Assembly: GCF_013394165.1 (NCBI RefSeq)
Contig: NZ_CP041331.1
Location: forward strand, 248,001 to 312,000
DNA: 64,000 nucleotides
DNA from: Pseudoalteromonas sp. Scap06
Lineage (GTDB): Bacteria; Pseudomonadota; Gammaproteobacteria; Enterobacterales; Alteromonadaceae
Reading direction: 5' to 3'
Shown: positions 49,087-59,000 of the stretch, piece after piece
How positions within the stretch are numbered: position 1 is the stretch's first letter
How the letters are laid out: each line of letters opens with the position of its first letter
The notes under the pieces: generated by a model
What the model saw: the letters and a program-made list of their open reading frames with translations, nothing else
Databases searched by the model: none
What the model was told of the DNA's origin: nothing
Program-made: the position numbers and the translations under genes

Positions 49087-49812
49087 TTAGTTTTTAATGG
49101 TCGCGTTGTGATAAACATTTTGTACGTCATCGCAATCTTCAAGCATATTGATAAATTTATCAAAGTTGGCAATCACTTCTTCATCTGTAATTTCAACATG
49201 TACTTGTGGAACGAAGGTAATTTCATCAACTTCAAAGTTAATGCCTTCAAATGCTTCTTCTAATGCCGTTTTAGCTTTAAAGTACTCAGTATGCGGTGCA
49301 AACACCGACACCTTGCCATCTTCGGCTTCTACATCAGTCACATCAACGTCAGCCATCATCAGCGCTTCTAACACGACTTCATCGTCGTCGCCTGCAAACC
49401 CTAAAACAGCTAGGTGATCAAACATATGAGCAACACAACCAGGTGTGCCTATTTTCGAATCTGTTTTAGTAAACGGTAAGCGCACATCTTTAATTGTACG
49501 ATTAGGGTTGTCAGTTAAACAATCAACAATCACCATACAATTACCTGGGCCGTAGCCTTCGTACCGTGCAGTTGAGTAATCTTCCCCTGCCCCACCGGCT
49601 GCTTTTTCTATTGCTTTTTCGATTACGTGCGCGGGAACTTGGTCTTTTTTGGCTTTTTCAATTAAGCGGCGCAATGTTTGATTTACATCGGGGTCGGGTT
49701 CACCACTTTTGGCTGCAACGTAAATTTCTTTACCGTACTTCGAATTTACTTTAGTTTTCGCGTTGGCTGTTTTAGCCATCGAACTTTTGCGGACTTCAAA
49801 TGCTCTGCCCAT
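49087..49812 (-). CDS. yeeN: YebC/PmpR-family protein, YeeN type
   Basis: 241 aa. N-terminal [23 protein letters not shown], then [29 protein letters not shown] and [23 protein letters not shown] in separate blocks define the family. The lineage resembles YeeN rather than YebC, because of the AKTAKAKTK-like start and the acidic C-terminal domain. Family members (TACO1/YebC) aid ribosomes at proline stretches or act as DNA-binding regulators; which applies here is unknown. AGAGG precedes the ATG. Converges on glcB across a terminator. Confidence 0.88.
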   Translation of the reverse strand: MGRAFEVRKSSMAKTANAKTKVNSKYGKEIYVAAKSGEPDPDVNQTLRRLIEKAKKDQVPAHVIEKAIEKAAGGAGEDYSTARYEGYGPGNCMVIVDCLTDNPNRTIKDVRLPFTKTDSKIGTPGCVAHMFDHLAVLGFAGDDDEVVLEALMMADVDVTDVEAEDGKVSVFAPHTEYFKAKTALEEAFEGINFEVDEITFVPQVHVEITDEEVIANFDKFINMLEDCDDVQNVYHNATIKN

Positions 49813-49978
49813 CTTGTGCCTCTATTGAATACGTTCTGTTTTTGATATTTTACCAATTCAAAGCGTATTGGGCTAGTGGTTCAACATGCTATGCTGTGCA
49901 AAAGCAGTTGAGTATTAATTTAAATAATACCCGTTATGCTATTAGCGAAATCAAATAAAGCGCAATTTAACATAATTA

Positions 49979-50289
49979 GGGTCTGTTAACCTTTGCGGAT
50001 TGCTATTTGTTCAAACTAGGGGCTATTTAATCGCGGCGCAAGGTTTGTAACCTAATGGACTAAGTCAAAACCGAGCAAAGCTTCCGCGTCCTGCTCACGC
50101 CCCTTACCTACATCCATGTAGGCAACAAAGAGTAAATCGCCCCTAGGCAGAACCCGAAGGGCAGCGCCTGTTTGGCATTGCTGCTGCGTTATCGCCTATT
50201 TATGGGGAGTAACCACACCACATAGGCTCTGCCTTGCCTAAATACCAAACAGACCGCTGCAAATTCAACCTTTAAAGGTCAACAGACCC
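49979..50289 (+). mobile_element. 311-bp MITE, copy 2, entering the HAD gene's 3' end
   Basis: Same length, orientation and terminal repeats as 44396-44706 (GGGTCTGTTAACCTTT at the left, AAAGGTCAACAGACCC at the right). The left flank is TA and the right flank is CA, so the target duplication has decayed. Its right end supplies the last codons and stop of the phosphatase gene. The rest of the gap 49813-49978 shows only the yeeN upstream region. Confidence 0.85.
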
Positions 50290-50896
50290 CAATCTTTTCA
50301 GCGTAACTTTCAACTAACGACACTAATTCATCAAACCCATGAATAACAAAGTCGGCTTGCTCAGCATACGCGGGGGTTAAATCGGGGGCATATAAACAGG
50401 CTCGCATTTTTGCATTATGGGCCGCTTGTATGTCATATAAATAATCACCAACGTAAATAACATTATCAACTGGCATTGCCCATTGGCTTGCAATCGTTAG
50501 TAAGGCACTTGGATCGGGTTTAGCAGGAGCGTCGGTTCGGGTGAGTACCGTTTCGATTGGCAACGGATTATGCTGAAGTTTCAATGAAGCCGCTTTATCA
50601 AAATTACGCGTCACAATAGCCATGGGGATATTCTTTGCTTGCAGAGCATTGACAGCTTCAACAACACCAGGTAAAAAACTCGCGTTTTGTGCGTCAAGTA
50701 GCTCATGCTGATGCACTATATTCATTGCTTCTTCACGCATGTAGGGCGAGGGTAATTGTTCTATATACTCGAGTAGGTCTTGATCTGCTGGGCAACCTAC
50801 TTGGGCTTTAATTAATGAAAAGTTTAATTCTGATGATACTAAGGTTCCGTCTAAATCAAAAATAACACCTTTGATTGCCTCAATTTGCGTTTTCAT
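50279..50896 (-). CDS. HAD-superfamily phosphatase with MITE-derived C-terminus
   Basis: 205 aa from the ATG at 50896 (AAGGA 5 nt upstream gives MKTQIEAIKGVIFDLDGTL); an in-frame start at 50953 is unlikely. Haloacid dehalogenase motifs: DLDGTLVSS (I), IVTRN (II), Lys in KPDPS (III), VGDYLYDIQAA (IV). It resembles Gph/YjjG-type phosphoglycolate or nucleotide phosphatases. The last codons, Gly-Val-Cys-stop, come from the inverted repeat of the MITE at 49979-50289. Without the insertion the frame would read on for about eight residues. The catalytic core is complete, so activity is likely kept. Confidence 0.8.
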   Translation of the reverse strand: MKTQIEAIKGVIFDLDGTLVSSELNFSLIKAQVGCPADQDLLEYIEQLPSPYMREEAMNIVHQHELLDAQNASFLPGVVEAVNALQAKNIPMAIVTRNFDKAASLKLQHNPLPIETVLTRTDAPAKPDPSALLTIASQWAMPVDNVIYVGDYLYDIQAAHNAKMRACLYAPDLTPAYAEQADFVIHGFDELVSLVESYAEKIGVC

Positions 50897-51093
50897 TTCA
50901 TTCCTTGTGCTAACTAGTTTGCGGATTTGCTTTACATTAAAAATGTATATCAATTGACAATTACAAAAAACTTAATCCATTACGCTCTCAGTATAGCTCA
51001 TTTGATACACATTAGTTCGGTTTGTATGATTCTGTTATGTTGGTTTTACGATGAAGTAAGTTAACGCGATCAGCTAACCTAACAGTATAAAAA

Positions 51094-51117
51094 TGCGCAC
51101 CTAAGAAAAGGTGCGCA
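51094..51117 (-). terminator. Terminator after the M1 peptidase/DUF6702 operon
   Basis: Stem TGCGCACCT/AGGTGCGCA with loop AAGAAA; on the minus strand it is followed by TTTTTAT. Confidence 0.8.
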
Positions 51118-51122
51118 GTGGG

Positions 51123-51617
51123 TTAGTTAGTTTCAAATCGTGCTTCAAGCCATGTATCGTCTTGACTAAAGTTTAACGTTTTTACTTTTCCTCGCCCCTC
51201 AACATTTACCATATTGACTTGCGCAGGCCATAAATCGCGCAGTGCGCCATTACTCATTCTAATGCCTTCAATCTCATCGGGGATCGTCGCTTCTTGGTAT
51301 ACCCAAAAGAACTTACCATCCACTTGTGCACCTACATAATTAAGCGTAAGTGGTTCACCCTCTAAGGTTTGCAAAGCAACATGAGACTCAACATATTTAG
51401 CAAAGCGTTTTTGGTCACGCTTGTTATCAATAATATCCACCTTGCCTTTAAATAAACTGCCAACAGCATGCTCTGTGTCATGTAAGTAAAAACGATGCAT
51501 CAATTCAATATTGTGCGTGCGCTGATTAAATAACATCGTTGTAACAGATGATTTTAATTGATGCGCCATACTCGGCGCAGCAATTAAAAAGCAAACAATA
51601 ATAAGCAAAAAGCGCAT
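51123..51617 (-). CDS. Exported DUF6702-type small protein
   Basis: 164 aa with a signal peptide ending SMAHQ (residue 18). The mature part is a single beta-rich domain, with HNIELMHRFYLHDTEHAV and FFWVYQEATIP as typical stretches. From memory this matches the DUF6702 family, often found beside M1 peptidases. Function is unknown. It lies 2 nt downstream of the M1 peptidase gene and ends just before a terminator, so it is the second gene of a two-gene operon and perhaps helps the peptidase's folding or substrate access. Confidence 0.7.
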   Translation of the reverse strand: MRFLLIIVCFLIAAPSMAHQLKSSVTTMLFNQRTHNIELMHRFYLHDTEHAVGSLFKGKVDIIDNKRDQKRFAKYVESHVALQTLEGEPLTLNYVGAQVDGKFFWVYQEATIPDEIEGIRMSNGALRDLWPAQVNMVNVEGRGKVKTLNFSQDDTWLEARFETN

Positions 51618-51619
51618 TA

Positions 51620-54064
51620 TTATTGATCCTCGTCGTTATTTTTTTCGTCTTTTGGCTCGTCTTTTTTCAGCTCAGTTTTAATATCTTGCATGATATCGCG
51701 GCTTACTTTTGCCTTACTCTTTTCACGTTTGTACACTTCAATACGTGAAGGAATAATACGACGAGGGTAGTGATTATTTTCTACATTCACATCCGCCGTT
51801 TCCCAGCCTGGATCGACCGTTACTGATGTCAGCGGTTTGTTTTTGTCGGTAATAATCAGCTTTTGTACATTTTTGTGGTTACGACGCCAAATTTCTGCGG
51901 GAATGTAACGCTCTTCTTTAGTGCCATCTTCATAAGTTAGCTCTAAAAGAATCGGCATCACTAGGCCGCCTAAATTTGAAAACTCCATAACATAGTAGTT
52001 TTTGTCTTCTTCTAGTGCGCGATCGAGTGTTTTACGCTCCCACGGTTTTAAACCTTTTAAAAATTTGTTGTACGAATTACGTTCTTTATTGGTAACCGTA
52101 AAGCGATCGTTTTCGTCATAAAAATCGGTTACATCTGGGTTTTTCTCAACCCAGGTTTTTTTACCTTCAGCGCGATTACGCTCAACAAATAATGAACTTG
52201 GCTTATTCGCTTCAATATCACGTAAACGCTTAAAGTCGATATCAGGGTTTTTGGTGTCTAACCGTAATTGATATACTTTATCAAGCGAGATATCAACATG
52301 GTCTGTAGTGTAAAACCAACCACGCCAGAACCAATCTAAATCAACACCTGACGCTTCTTCCATAGTACGGAAAAAATCAGCCGGAGTAGGGCGCTTATAT
52401 TTCCAGCGCTGAGCATACTCTTTAAACGCAAAATCAAATAATTCACGACCAAGAATAACTTCACGTAAAATATTTAATGCAGCAGCTGGTTTAGTATAGG
52501 CATTAGGCCCTAAACGAAGCACACTGTCTGATTGCGTCATAATAGGCACTTGAGTTTCAGACTTCATGTACGCCACAATATCACGTGGCTCAACACCCCA
52601 TGGAATGGTCGGATCCCATTCACGTCCAGCAACACCATCTAAAAAGCTATTTAAACCTTCATCCATCCAGGTCCACTGACGCTCATCTGAGTTTACAATC
52701 ATAGGGAAATAAATATGCCCCACTTCGTGGATAACAACCCCGATTAAAAAGCGCTTTTCTGCTTGAGAATAAGTACGTGTGCCATCGTCTTGTAAATCTG
52801 TACGTGGACCATTAAAGGTGATCATTGGGTATTCCATACCCCCTACTGGGCCATTAACTGACTGTGCAGTTGGGTATGGGTAATCAAATGAATATTTTGA
52901 ATACACTTCCATGGTATGCACCACAGATTCCGTTGAATATTTCTTCCATAAATCGCCACCTTCTTTAGGGAAAAACGACATCGCCATAACCAATGGTTGC
53001 TCATTCCCCCCTTGTTGGTAACCTTTAGCATCCCACATAAATTTACGTGACGACGCCCATGCAAAATCACGAACATTTTCAGCTTTAAAGTGCCACGTTT
53101 TTGTTTTGTCTGTACCGGCTTTTTCGTTTTCGAGCGCTTCTTCTTCAGTAACTACAAATACAGGACGTTTTGCTGTTTCAGCTTTTTTTAAACGCTTGCG
53201 CTGAGTACTAGTTAAAACAGAGCTTGGGTTATCAAGCTTACCGGTTGCCGATACAATATGATCTGCAGGAACCGTAATTTCAACGTCGTAATCGCCAAAT
53301 TCTAAGGTGAATTCACCACTGCCTAAAAATGGCTTGTTGGTCCATGCTTCGTAATCAGTATACGCAGCTAAACGAGGGAACCACTGTGCCACTAAGAAAA
53401 TATCGTTACCGTCTTCTTCAAAGTGCTCATAACCTGCACGTGCACCTACCGCATCTTCTTCAACGAGGTTAAACGCGAAGTCCATACTAAACTCAACATC
53501 TTTACCGGGCTTTAGTGGCGTGTTTAAATCTATACGCATTAGAGTATCAACAACCGTTACACGCAGCGCTTTACCATCTTCATCTTTAACATTGCTAATG
53601 GTGTAACCTAGCTCATTGTCGTTCATAAACTGCTGACGACGTAAATCACCTAAACTTAATTTAGCAGGCTTAGCATCAGGCTCGTTTTGTAGGGTACTTT
53701 TAAAAGTTTGCGTGGTTTCTGCTATCGAGTCATTTTTAAAAATGTTTTGGTCAAGTTGAAGCCATAAATATTTGAGCGTATGCGGTGAGTTATTTTTATA
53801 TTCAATTGTTTGACTCCCCGTTAAACGACGCTTTTGCTCATCAAGCTTTACATCAATATCGTAATCAACCCGTTGTTGCCAGTAATTTTCTGCAGGTGCA
53901 CCTGCGGCACTGCGGTAAACATTAGGGGTAGGCAAAGCTTCGTCTAGTTGACGAAACTTATCAACATAACTGCCTTTAGTCTGTTCAACAGATGAGGCCA
54001 TCACAGAGCTCGCCATTGCCAAAGGCAATACAAATGCACTCAATGTAAATAAATTTTTCTTCAT
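51620..54064 (-). CDS. Exported M1-family zinc metallopeptidase
   Basis: 814 aa with a signal peptide (1-23, MASSVMASS). Zinc site HEVGH with the third ligand Glu in WMDEGLNSF 19 residues on; the upstream GGMEYPMITF replaces the canonical GAMEN exopeptidase motif. The C-terminal region (about 600-800) is rich in Lys and Glu. It belongs to the group of large periplasmic M1 enzymes common in Alteromonadales and Bacteroidetes; substrate is unknown, possibly peptides as nutrient source. Co-transcribed with the DUF6702 gene. Confidence 0.88.
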   Translation of the reverse strand: MKKNLFTLSAFVLPLAMASSVMASSVEQTKGSYVDKFRQLDEALPTPNVYRSAAGAPAENYWQQRVDYDIDVKLDEQKRRLTGSQTIEYKNNSPHTLKYLWLQLDQNIFKNDSIAETTQTFKSTLQNEPDAKPAKLSLGDLRRQQFMNDNELGYTISNVKDEDGKALRVTVVDTLMRIDLNTPLKPGKDVEFSMDFAFNLVEEDAVGARAGYEHFEEDGNDIFLVAQWFPRLAAYTDYEAWTNKPFLGSGEFTLEFGDYDVEITVPADHIVSATGKLDNPSSVLTSTQRKRLKKAETAKRPVFVVTEEEALENEKAGTDKTKTWHFKAENVRDFAWASSRKFMWDAKGYQQGGNEQPLVMAMSFFPKEGGDLWKKYSTESVVHTMEVYSKYSFDYPYPTAQSVNGPVGGMEYPMITFNGPRTDLQDDGTRTYSQAEKRFLIGVVIHEVGHIYFPMIVNSDERQWTWMDEGLNSFLDGVAGREWDPTIPWGVEPRDIVAYMKSETQVPIMTQSDSVLRLGPNAYTKPAAALNILREVILGRELFDFAFKEYAQRWKYKRPTPADFFRTMEEASGVDLDWFWRGWFYTTDHVDISLDKVYQLRLDTKNPDIDFKRLRDIEANKPSSLFVERNRAEGKKTWVEKNPDVTDFYDENDRFTVTNKERNSYNKFLKGLKPWERKTLDRALEEDKNYYVMEFSNLGGLVMPILLELTYEDGTKEERYIPAEIWRRNHKNVQKLIITDKNKPLTSVTVDPGWETADVNVENNHYPRRIIPSRIEVYKREKSKAKVSRDIMQDIKTELKKDEPKDEKNNDEDQ

Positions 54065-54468
54065 TGTTAATCCTGATCGATTTTAGTGACGCTACTGTGA
54101 CAAATTTACAGCTAAGCTTCAATAAAATAGCGATAAAACCCTACTTTTATAGGGTGATATTCCACACCTTTATGTAAATATAAAAAACACGGTTTTACAC
54201 AACAACATTTAACTAAATTGTTTAGCAATTTACATAAAAAACTAAGCTGTAAAGGGGGTTTACAAAATAGGCTGAGTATCACTAAAAGTAGAGATAAAAT
54301 GAAAAAACACAGCTATTTTCATTAAAAATACTAAAAAACGCAGTTTTAGGTTGATCTTTACTATGGTTTGTAATTAGAATCGCCCACTTTTTTAATTTGA
54401 GGGTACTTTTTTAGTGTTTCTCTCAAATATTTTTTGTTCTAACTAGTCGTATTAAGTGTGGTGAGTTT
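54065..54468. other. Divergent intergenic region with a 17-mer copy
   Basis: Lies between the leftward M1 peptidase and a rightward small membrane protein. It holds the 17-mer TGTAAAGGGGGTTTACA at 54248-54264. It also has several short ACGGTTTT/AACGCAGTTTT-like A+T-rich stretches. No promoter could be assigned with confidence and no gene is seen. Confidence 0.5.
54248..54264. repeat. TGTAAACCCCCTTTACA semi-palindrome, copy 3 (inverse)
   Basis: Exact inverse of copies 1 and 2 (G5 on the plus strand), in the middle of the intergenic region upstream of 54469. Confidence 0.85.
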
Positions 54469-54705
54469 ATGGATTTTTATGTCCTAAAAAAGCAGCAAAA
54501 ACTAATTGCAATACCAGCAGACGTGCAAAATTGTAAGCAGTATATTAACTCAGGCTACCTGTATATTGATAAAGTGGCTGCTTGTAATGAAACAAACGCA
54601 CTAGCAGTATTACAGGCAAAAAAAGCAAAAGCATTAAAGTGGCCTTTAACAATTGCGCTTGCTGCTTTGCCGGTTATTTTTATTGCTTGGTATACTTTAA
54701 CCTAA
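54469..54705 (+). CDS. Small tail-anchored membrane protein
   Basis: 78 aa. A soluble part with Lys and Cys residues is followed by one C-terminal membrane segment (about 57-76, KWPLTIALAALPVIFIAWYT). GGTGAG precedes the ATG. The C-terminal position of the segment suggests a tail-anchored inner-membrane protein facing the cytosol. I do not recognise the family. It lies 66 nt before sbcD on the same strand and may share its transcript. Confidence 0.6.
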   Translation: MDFYVLKKQQKLIAIPADVQNCKQYINSGYLYIDKVAACNETNALAVLQAKKAKALKWPLTIALAALPVIFIAWYTLT

Positions 54706-54771
54706 AGCGATACTTGCATCTTTAATTGCCTTGGGTATATTGGCGCTCTTATGGTTTTTTAAGAGCGCAAA

Positions 54772-56019
54772 ATGAAAGTTCTTCACACTTCAGACTGGCA
54801 CTTAGGTCAGCAATTTTATGAACATGATCGCCGTCATGAACATCATGCTTTTTTCTCTTGGTTATTAACCACCCTCGTTAGCCAACAAATCGATTTATTG
54901 CTTGTTGCGGGCGATATTTATCATACTGCCACCCCCAGTGCTAGCGCCGAAAACCAACTCTATCAATTTATAAAAAATGCCAAAGCACAGTGCCCACAAT
55001 TACATGTGGTCATAATTGCCGGCAATCATGACTCTGCTAATCGTATTTTGGCTGCTCAGCCCTTATTAGCCCAGTTTGATACCCATGTTGTAGGCCGGTT
55101 TGATCCCGCCAATCCAAATGACGTGGTAATAACAATTAATAATAACGACAAACACGCTGTAGTAATCGCTATGCCGTTTTTACGAACCAGCGATATAAGT
55201 ACGCTTAGCCAGAGCGAGGATGGCCCAAGTTACGCACAAGGCGTTGCTAAAGCTTACCAACTAGCATTTGAACATGCATTAACACTTACCAATGAAAGTA
55301 CACCTTTAATTGTTATGGGTCACTTACATGCCAAAGGTGGAAATATTTCTGGTGATTCTGAGCGTAACTTAGTCATTGGCGGTGAAGAGGCCATTTCAGC
55401 GTCAGTATTTGGTAAGCATGCCAATTACGTAGCGCTAGGGCATTTACACAAAGCACAGTTAGTGGCTAAAAATGAGTACATTCGCTACAGCGGTACACCT
55501 ATTCCAATGTCGTTTTCAGAAAGGAAATATACCCATCAAGTCAACGTGGTTGAGTTTAACGTACAAAAAGACCAACCGCTAAGCACCACTGTAAACCCCC
55601 TTTACATTCCTAGGCTCGCTGAAGTAATTGTATTACCCGAGGGGGAGTGCGTCCCTTTAGCCAAGCTATGCGAGCAAATAAAAGCACTCGATACACAACA
55701 ATACGAAATAGCGCCATATTTACGAGTAAAGCTAAAATCCAGTGATATTGACACCACTTTTCGTGAACAAATTGAACAAGCACTAAAAGGCAAGCAGGTT
55801 AACTTTTGTGGTATAGAACGGGTACGCGATCAGCAAGTGAATAATTCTTCAGAAACGGTATTTGAGGATTTAAGCTTTGTGGAAATGCTCAACCCAATTA
55901 ATTTGCTCGAACAAGCCTTTAATAACGACAAAGATATGGCTGGCGAAACTGTTCCCAGTGAATTAAAAGCACTATTAACCAACGTTATTGATGAACTTGA
56001 ACAGGAGCAGCTACTATGA
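54772..56019 (+). CDS. sbcD: SbcD nuclease subunit (Mre11 homologue)
   Basis: 415 aa. Calcineurin-like phosphoesterase motifs with two-metal site: DWHLGQ (about 8-13), GDIYHT, GNHDS, MGHLHA and GHLHK. With SbcC it opens and trims hairpins and protein-blocked DNA ends, acting on palindromes during replication. Its stop overlaps the sbcC ATG as ATGA, so the subunits are made together. Oddly, the 17-mer TGTAAACCCCCTTTACA occurs exactly inside this gene (55590-55606), encoding TVNPLYI. Confidence 0.95.
   Translation: MKVLHTSDWHLGQQFYEHDRRHEHHAFFSWLLTTLVSQQIDLLLVAGDIYHTATPSASAENQLYQFIKNAKAQCPQLHVVIIAGNHDSANRILAAQPLLAQFDTHVVGRFDPANPNDVVITINNNDKHAVVIAMPFLRTSDISTLSQSEDGPSYAQGVAKAYQLAFEHALTLTNESTPLIVMGHLHAKGGNISGDSERNLVIGGEEAISASVFGKHANYVALGHLHKAQLVAKNEYIRYSGTPIPMSFSERKYTHQVNVVEFNVQKDQPLSTTVNPLYIPRLAEVIVLPEGECVPLAKLCEQIKALDTQQYEIAPYLRVKLKSSDIDTTFREQIEQALKGKQVNFCGIERVRDQQVNNSSETVFEDLSFVEMLNPINLLEQAFNNDKDMAGETVPSELKALLTNVIDELEQEQLL
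55590..55606. repeat. TGTAAACCCCCTTTACA semi-palindrome, copy 4 (inside sbcD)
   Basis: Exact 17-mer within the coding frame, reading ACT-GTA-AAC-CCC-CTT-TAC-ATT. Its presence in coding sequence argues against a simple terminator role. Confidence 0.85.
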
Positions 56020-59000
56020 AAATAACCGCCGTGCGTATTCATAACTTAGCCTCCATTGCTGATGCCGAAATCGACTTTTTAGCATCCCCACTCAAAGACG
56101 CAGGTTTATTTGCCATTACAGGTGACACCGGCGCGGGAAAAAGTACCGTACTTGATGCCATTTGTTTAGCGCTTTATACGAAAACTGCTCGTTTGAAAGG
56201 CGACAAAGGTAACCTAATTGATTTTAACGGCGACAACATAAAGCTTAACGATGCCCGCAATTTATTGCGCCGTGGGAAATGGGAAGGCTATGCGGAAGTG
56301 GACTTTAGCGGGCAAAATCAGCAACTTTATAGAGCACGCTACAGTATTCAACGCACGCATAAAAAAGTAACCGGCAAACTAAAAGTAGCCGAGCATACTT
56401 TGCATAGCTTACCTGATGAAACCTTAATTGCCGAAAAAAGCAACACCATCAAAGCCATTGAAAATAAAATAGGCCTCACTTTTGAGCAATTCTCCCGTGC
56501 AGTGCTACTAGCACAACATGAGTTTGCCGCCTTTTTAAAAGCCACCGGCGATGAGCGCGCACAACTTTTAGAGTGCCTTACTGGCACCGATAAATTTAGT
56601 CGAATTGGCCAACGTATATTTGAGCGTAATAAAGCAGTTAAAGATAAATTTGAATTACTAACAGCCAGCTTAGCCAGTTATGCGTTATTGTCTGATGAAG
56701 AGCTAAGTGAGAAAAAACAAACTCTTGATGAACTTAAAAAACAAACTGAACACATAAAAACAACGTTGGCCAGCACAGAGCAGGGTGTTAATTGGTATAA
56801 ACAAGCACACAGTTTAGAGCAAGCATTAATAGCGGCTCAACAAAACGAGCAACAAGCAAGTGATGCACTAAATGCGGTTAAAGCACAAAGTGAGCAAGCA
56901 AAACAAGCACAAAGTGCGCTTGAAATTAAAGACAATCGCCAGCGCTTTAAAAGCTTAACGGTGCAAAACAGCCAGTTAAATTCGCAAATAAAGGAATTAA
57001 ACGCGCTGGATCATGCCGCGCTTATTAATGAACAAGCAAGTAAGGTTAAAAAACAACAAAGCGACTTAGCAACAGCAAAACAACAAAAACAAACGGCTGA
57101 GCCACTGATTACAAAGGCACGTGAGCTCGACAGTCAATTAGCTATTTTTACGCAAAGTATAACAAGCCTGACACAACAAAAAGCCAAAGAGCAGCAGCAA
57201 TTAAGCGAATTACAACAGCAGTTACAACAAAATAAACTCAGCGTAGAACAGGCAACAACACAAAGTGCTCAGCATCAGCAATGGTTACAGGAAAACAATC
57301 AACTAAAGCCATTGGCCACTGATTGGAACTATTTTAATCACAGCTTTAAGCAGTTTTTTAATACTACAACGCAATTAAAAATACTCGAGCAACAAAAGCA
57401 AGCAACTACTTTGCAGCTAAGCACACTCGCTACCAAGCTTAATGAGCAAAATAAACAGCTTGAACATGCAGAGCAAGTGCTAAGCACTGAAAAACAAAAC
57501 CTAAATAAACTCACCCAGCAGCAAGAGCAATTTAATATTGAGCAGTGCGATAATCAGCTTAAAAGCATTGATTATTTAAAAGATCAGCGAGCGCGTTATA
57601 AGCAATTTAATCAAGAACTAAAGCACACAGTGCAGCAACAAAGTACTACAGCAGAAAAGCTAACTCAGAGTGAACAAACTAACATCACACTGCGTGAGCA
57701 ATTAAGCAGTAAAGAGCAAGCACTTAAACACGCCGAGCAATCGCTTAATCAAGCACGGCTGCGTGCGAGTGAACATGTTGAACATTTACGCGCACAACTA
57801 CTGCCTAATGAGGCATGTGCGGTTTGTGGAGCCACTGAGCATCCGTTTGCAAACAATCAAAGCCAACCTTTTAATAACTTAATAACCGACTTTGAAAATA
57901 CTTATACTGGCGCTAAGCAGCAGCACTTAGATGCACAAACTCAGCTACATCAACATCAAACGCAACATGCTGTTTTAGTCGCTGAGCATAAGCAGCAAAG
58001 CCAAGCGATTGCTGATGCCCAAGCCAAAATGTTGGACATTAAAAACACCATGCAAGCGGCTAAAACAGATCTTAATGACTTGAGCGTTGAGCAGCTTGAT
58101 GACACCCATAAACAATTAAGCGAGCAAAAAGCGCAGTACTTTTCAGCACAAAAACAACAAAACCAGTTGCAAGAAACGGTTAACCAACTGCAAAACACGG
58201 CTAAAAAAGAACAGACTGCTCAGCAACAATTAAATACCCAGCATGTTGAACTGAACAATCAGCTCACCATGCTTAATAATAAGCACCAGGAATTGCTCAG
58301 CCAACGCGAAGCACTTATAAGTGAGCTGAATTCTCATTTTGAAAACAGTCAATTTTGGCAAACATTGCAAACCGGCGCGTTAACGCTAAGCGAGCTAGGT
58401 GAGCAAGTAGAGCAGTATCAACATCAGCAACTACAACTTGAGCAAACTCAAAAGCAATTAGACAGCGCTAATTTACAGCTGCAGCAACTAACTCCCCTTA
58501 TTACTAAAGCTGAGCAGCAAATTAGCACGCTCAACGACGATTTAACTAAAGCACAGCAACAACACAACAATACTCAGCAACAGCGCTTAGCGTTAATCGA
58601 TAACCAAACGATTAGCGCTGATGATTATCAGGTTCAGCTGAATAGGCAAGTAGAGCAGTGCCAGAGTGAATTAAATCAGAGTCAACAGGCACACGATAGC
58701 GCCGTAAAACAGCGCGATGAGCACGCTATTACGCTTAAAAACCTTGAGCAGCGCTTCGCCGATAACAGCCAAGAGCTAGCCACACTTGAAACACGCTATA
58801 GTGCTTGGTTTGAAGAATTTAGCGCGCTTTATGCTGATATTAGCCATCAGCAAATCGAGGTGCTACTGGCTATAAGTAATGACGATATTAAAGAGCAGCT
58901 AAAGCATAGCGAGCAGTTATCTCAAGCATTAGTTGATGCTCGTGCCGCGCTAAAACAACAGCAAAATACCAATGAGCAGCATCAGCAAAATAATAAGCCA

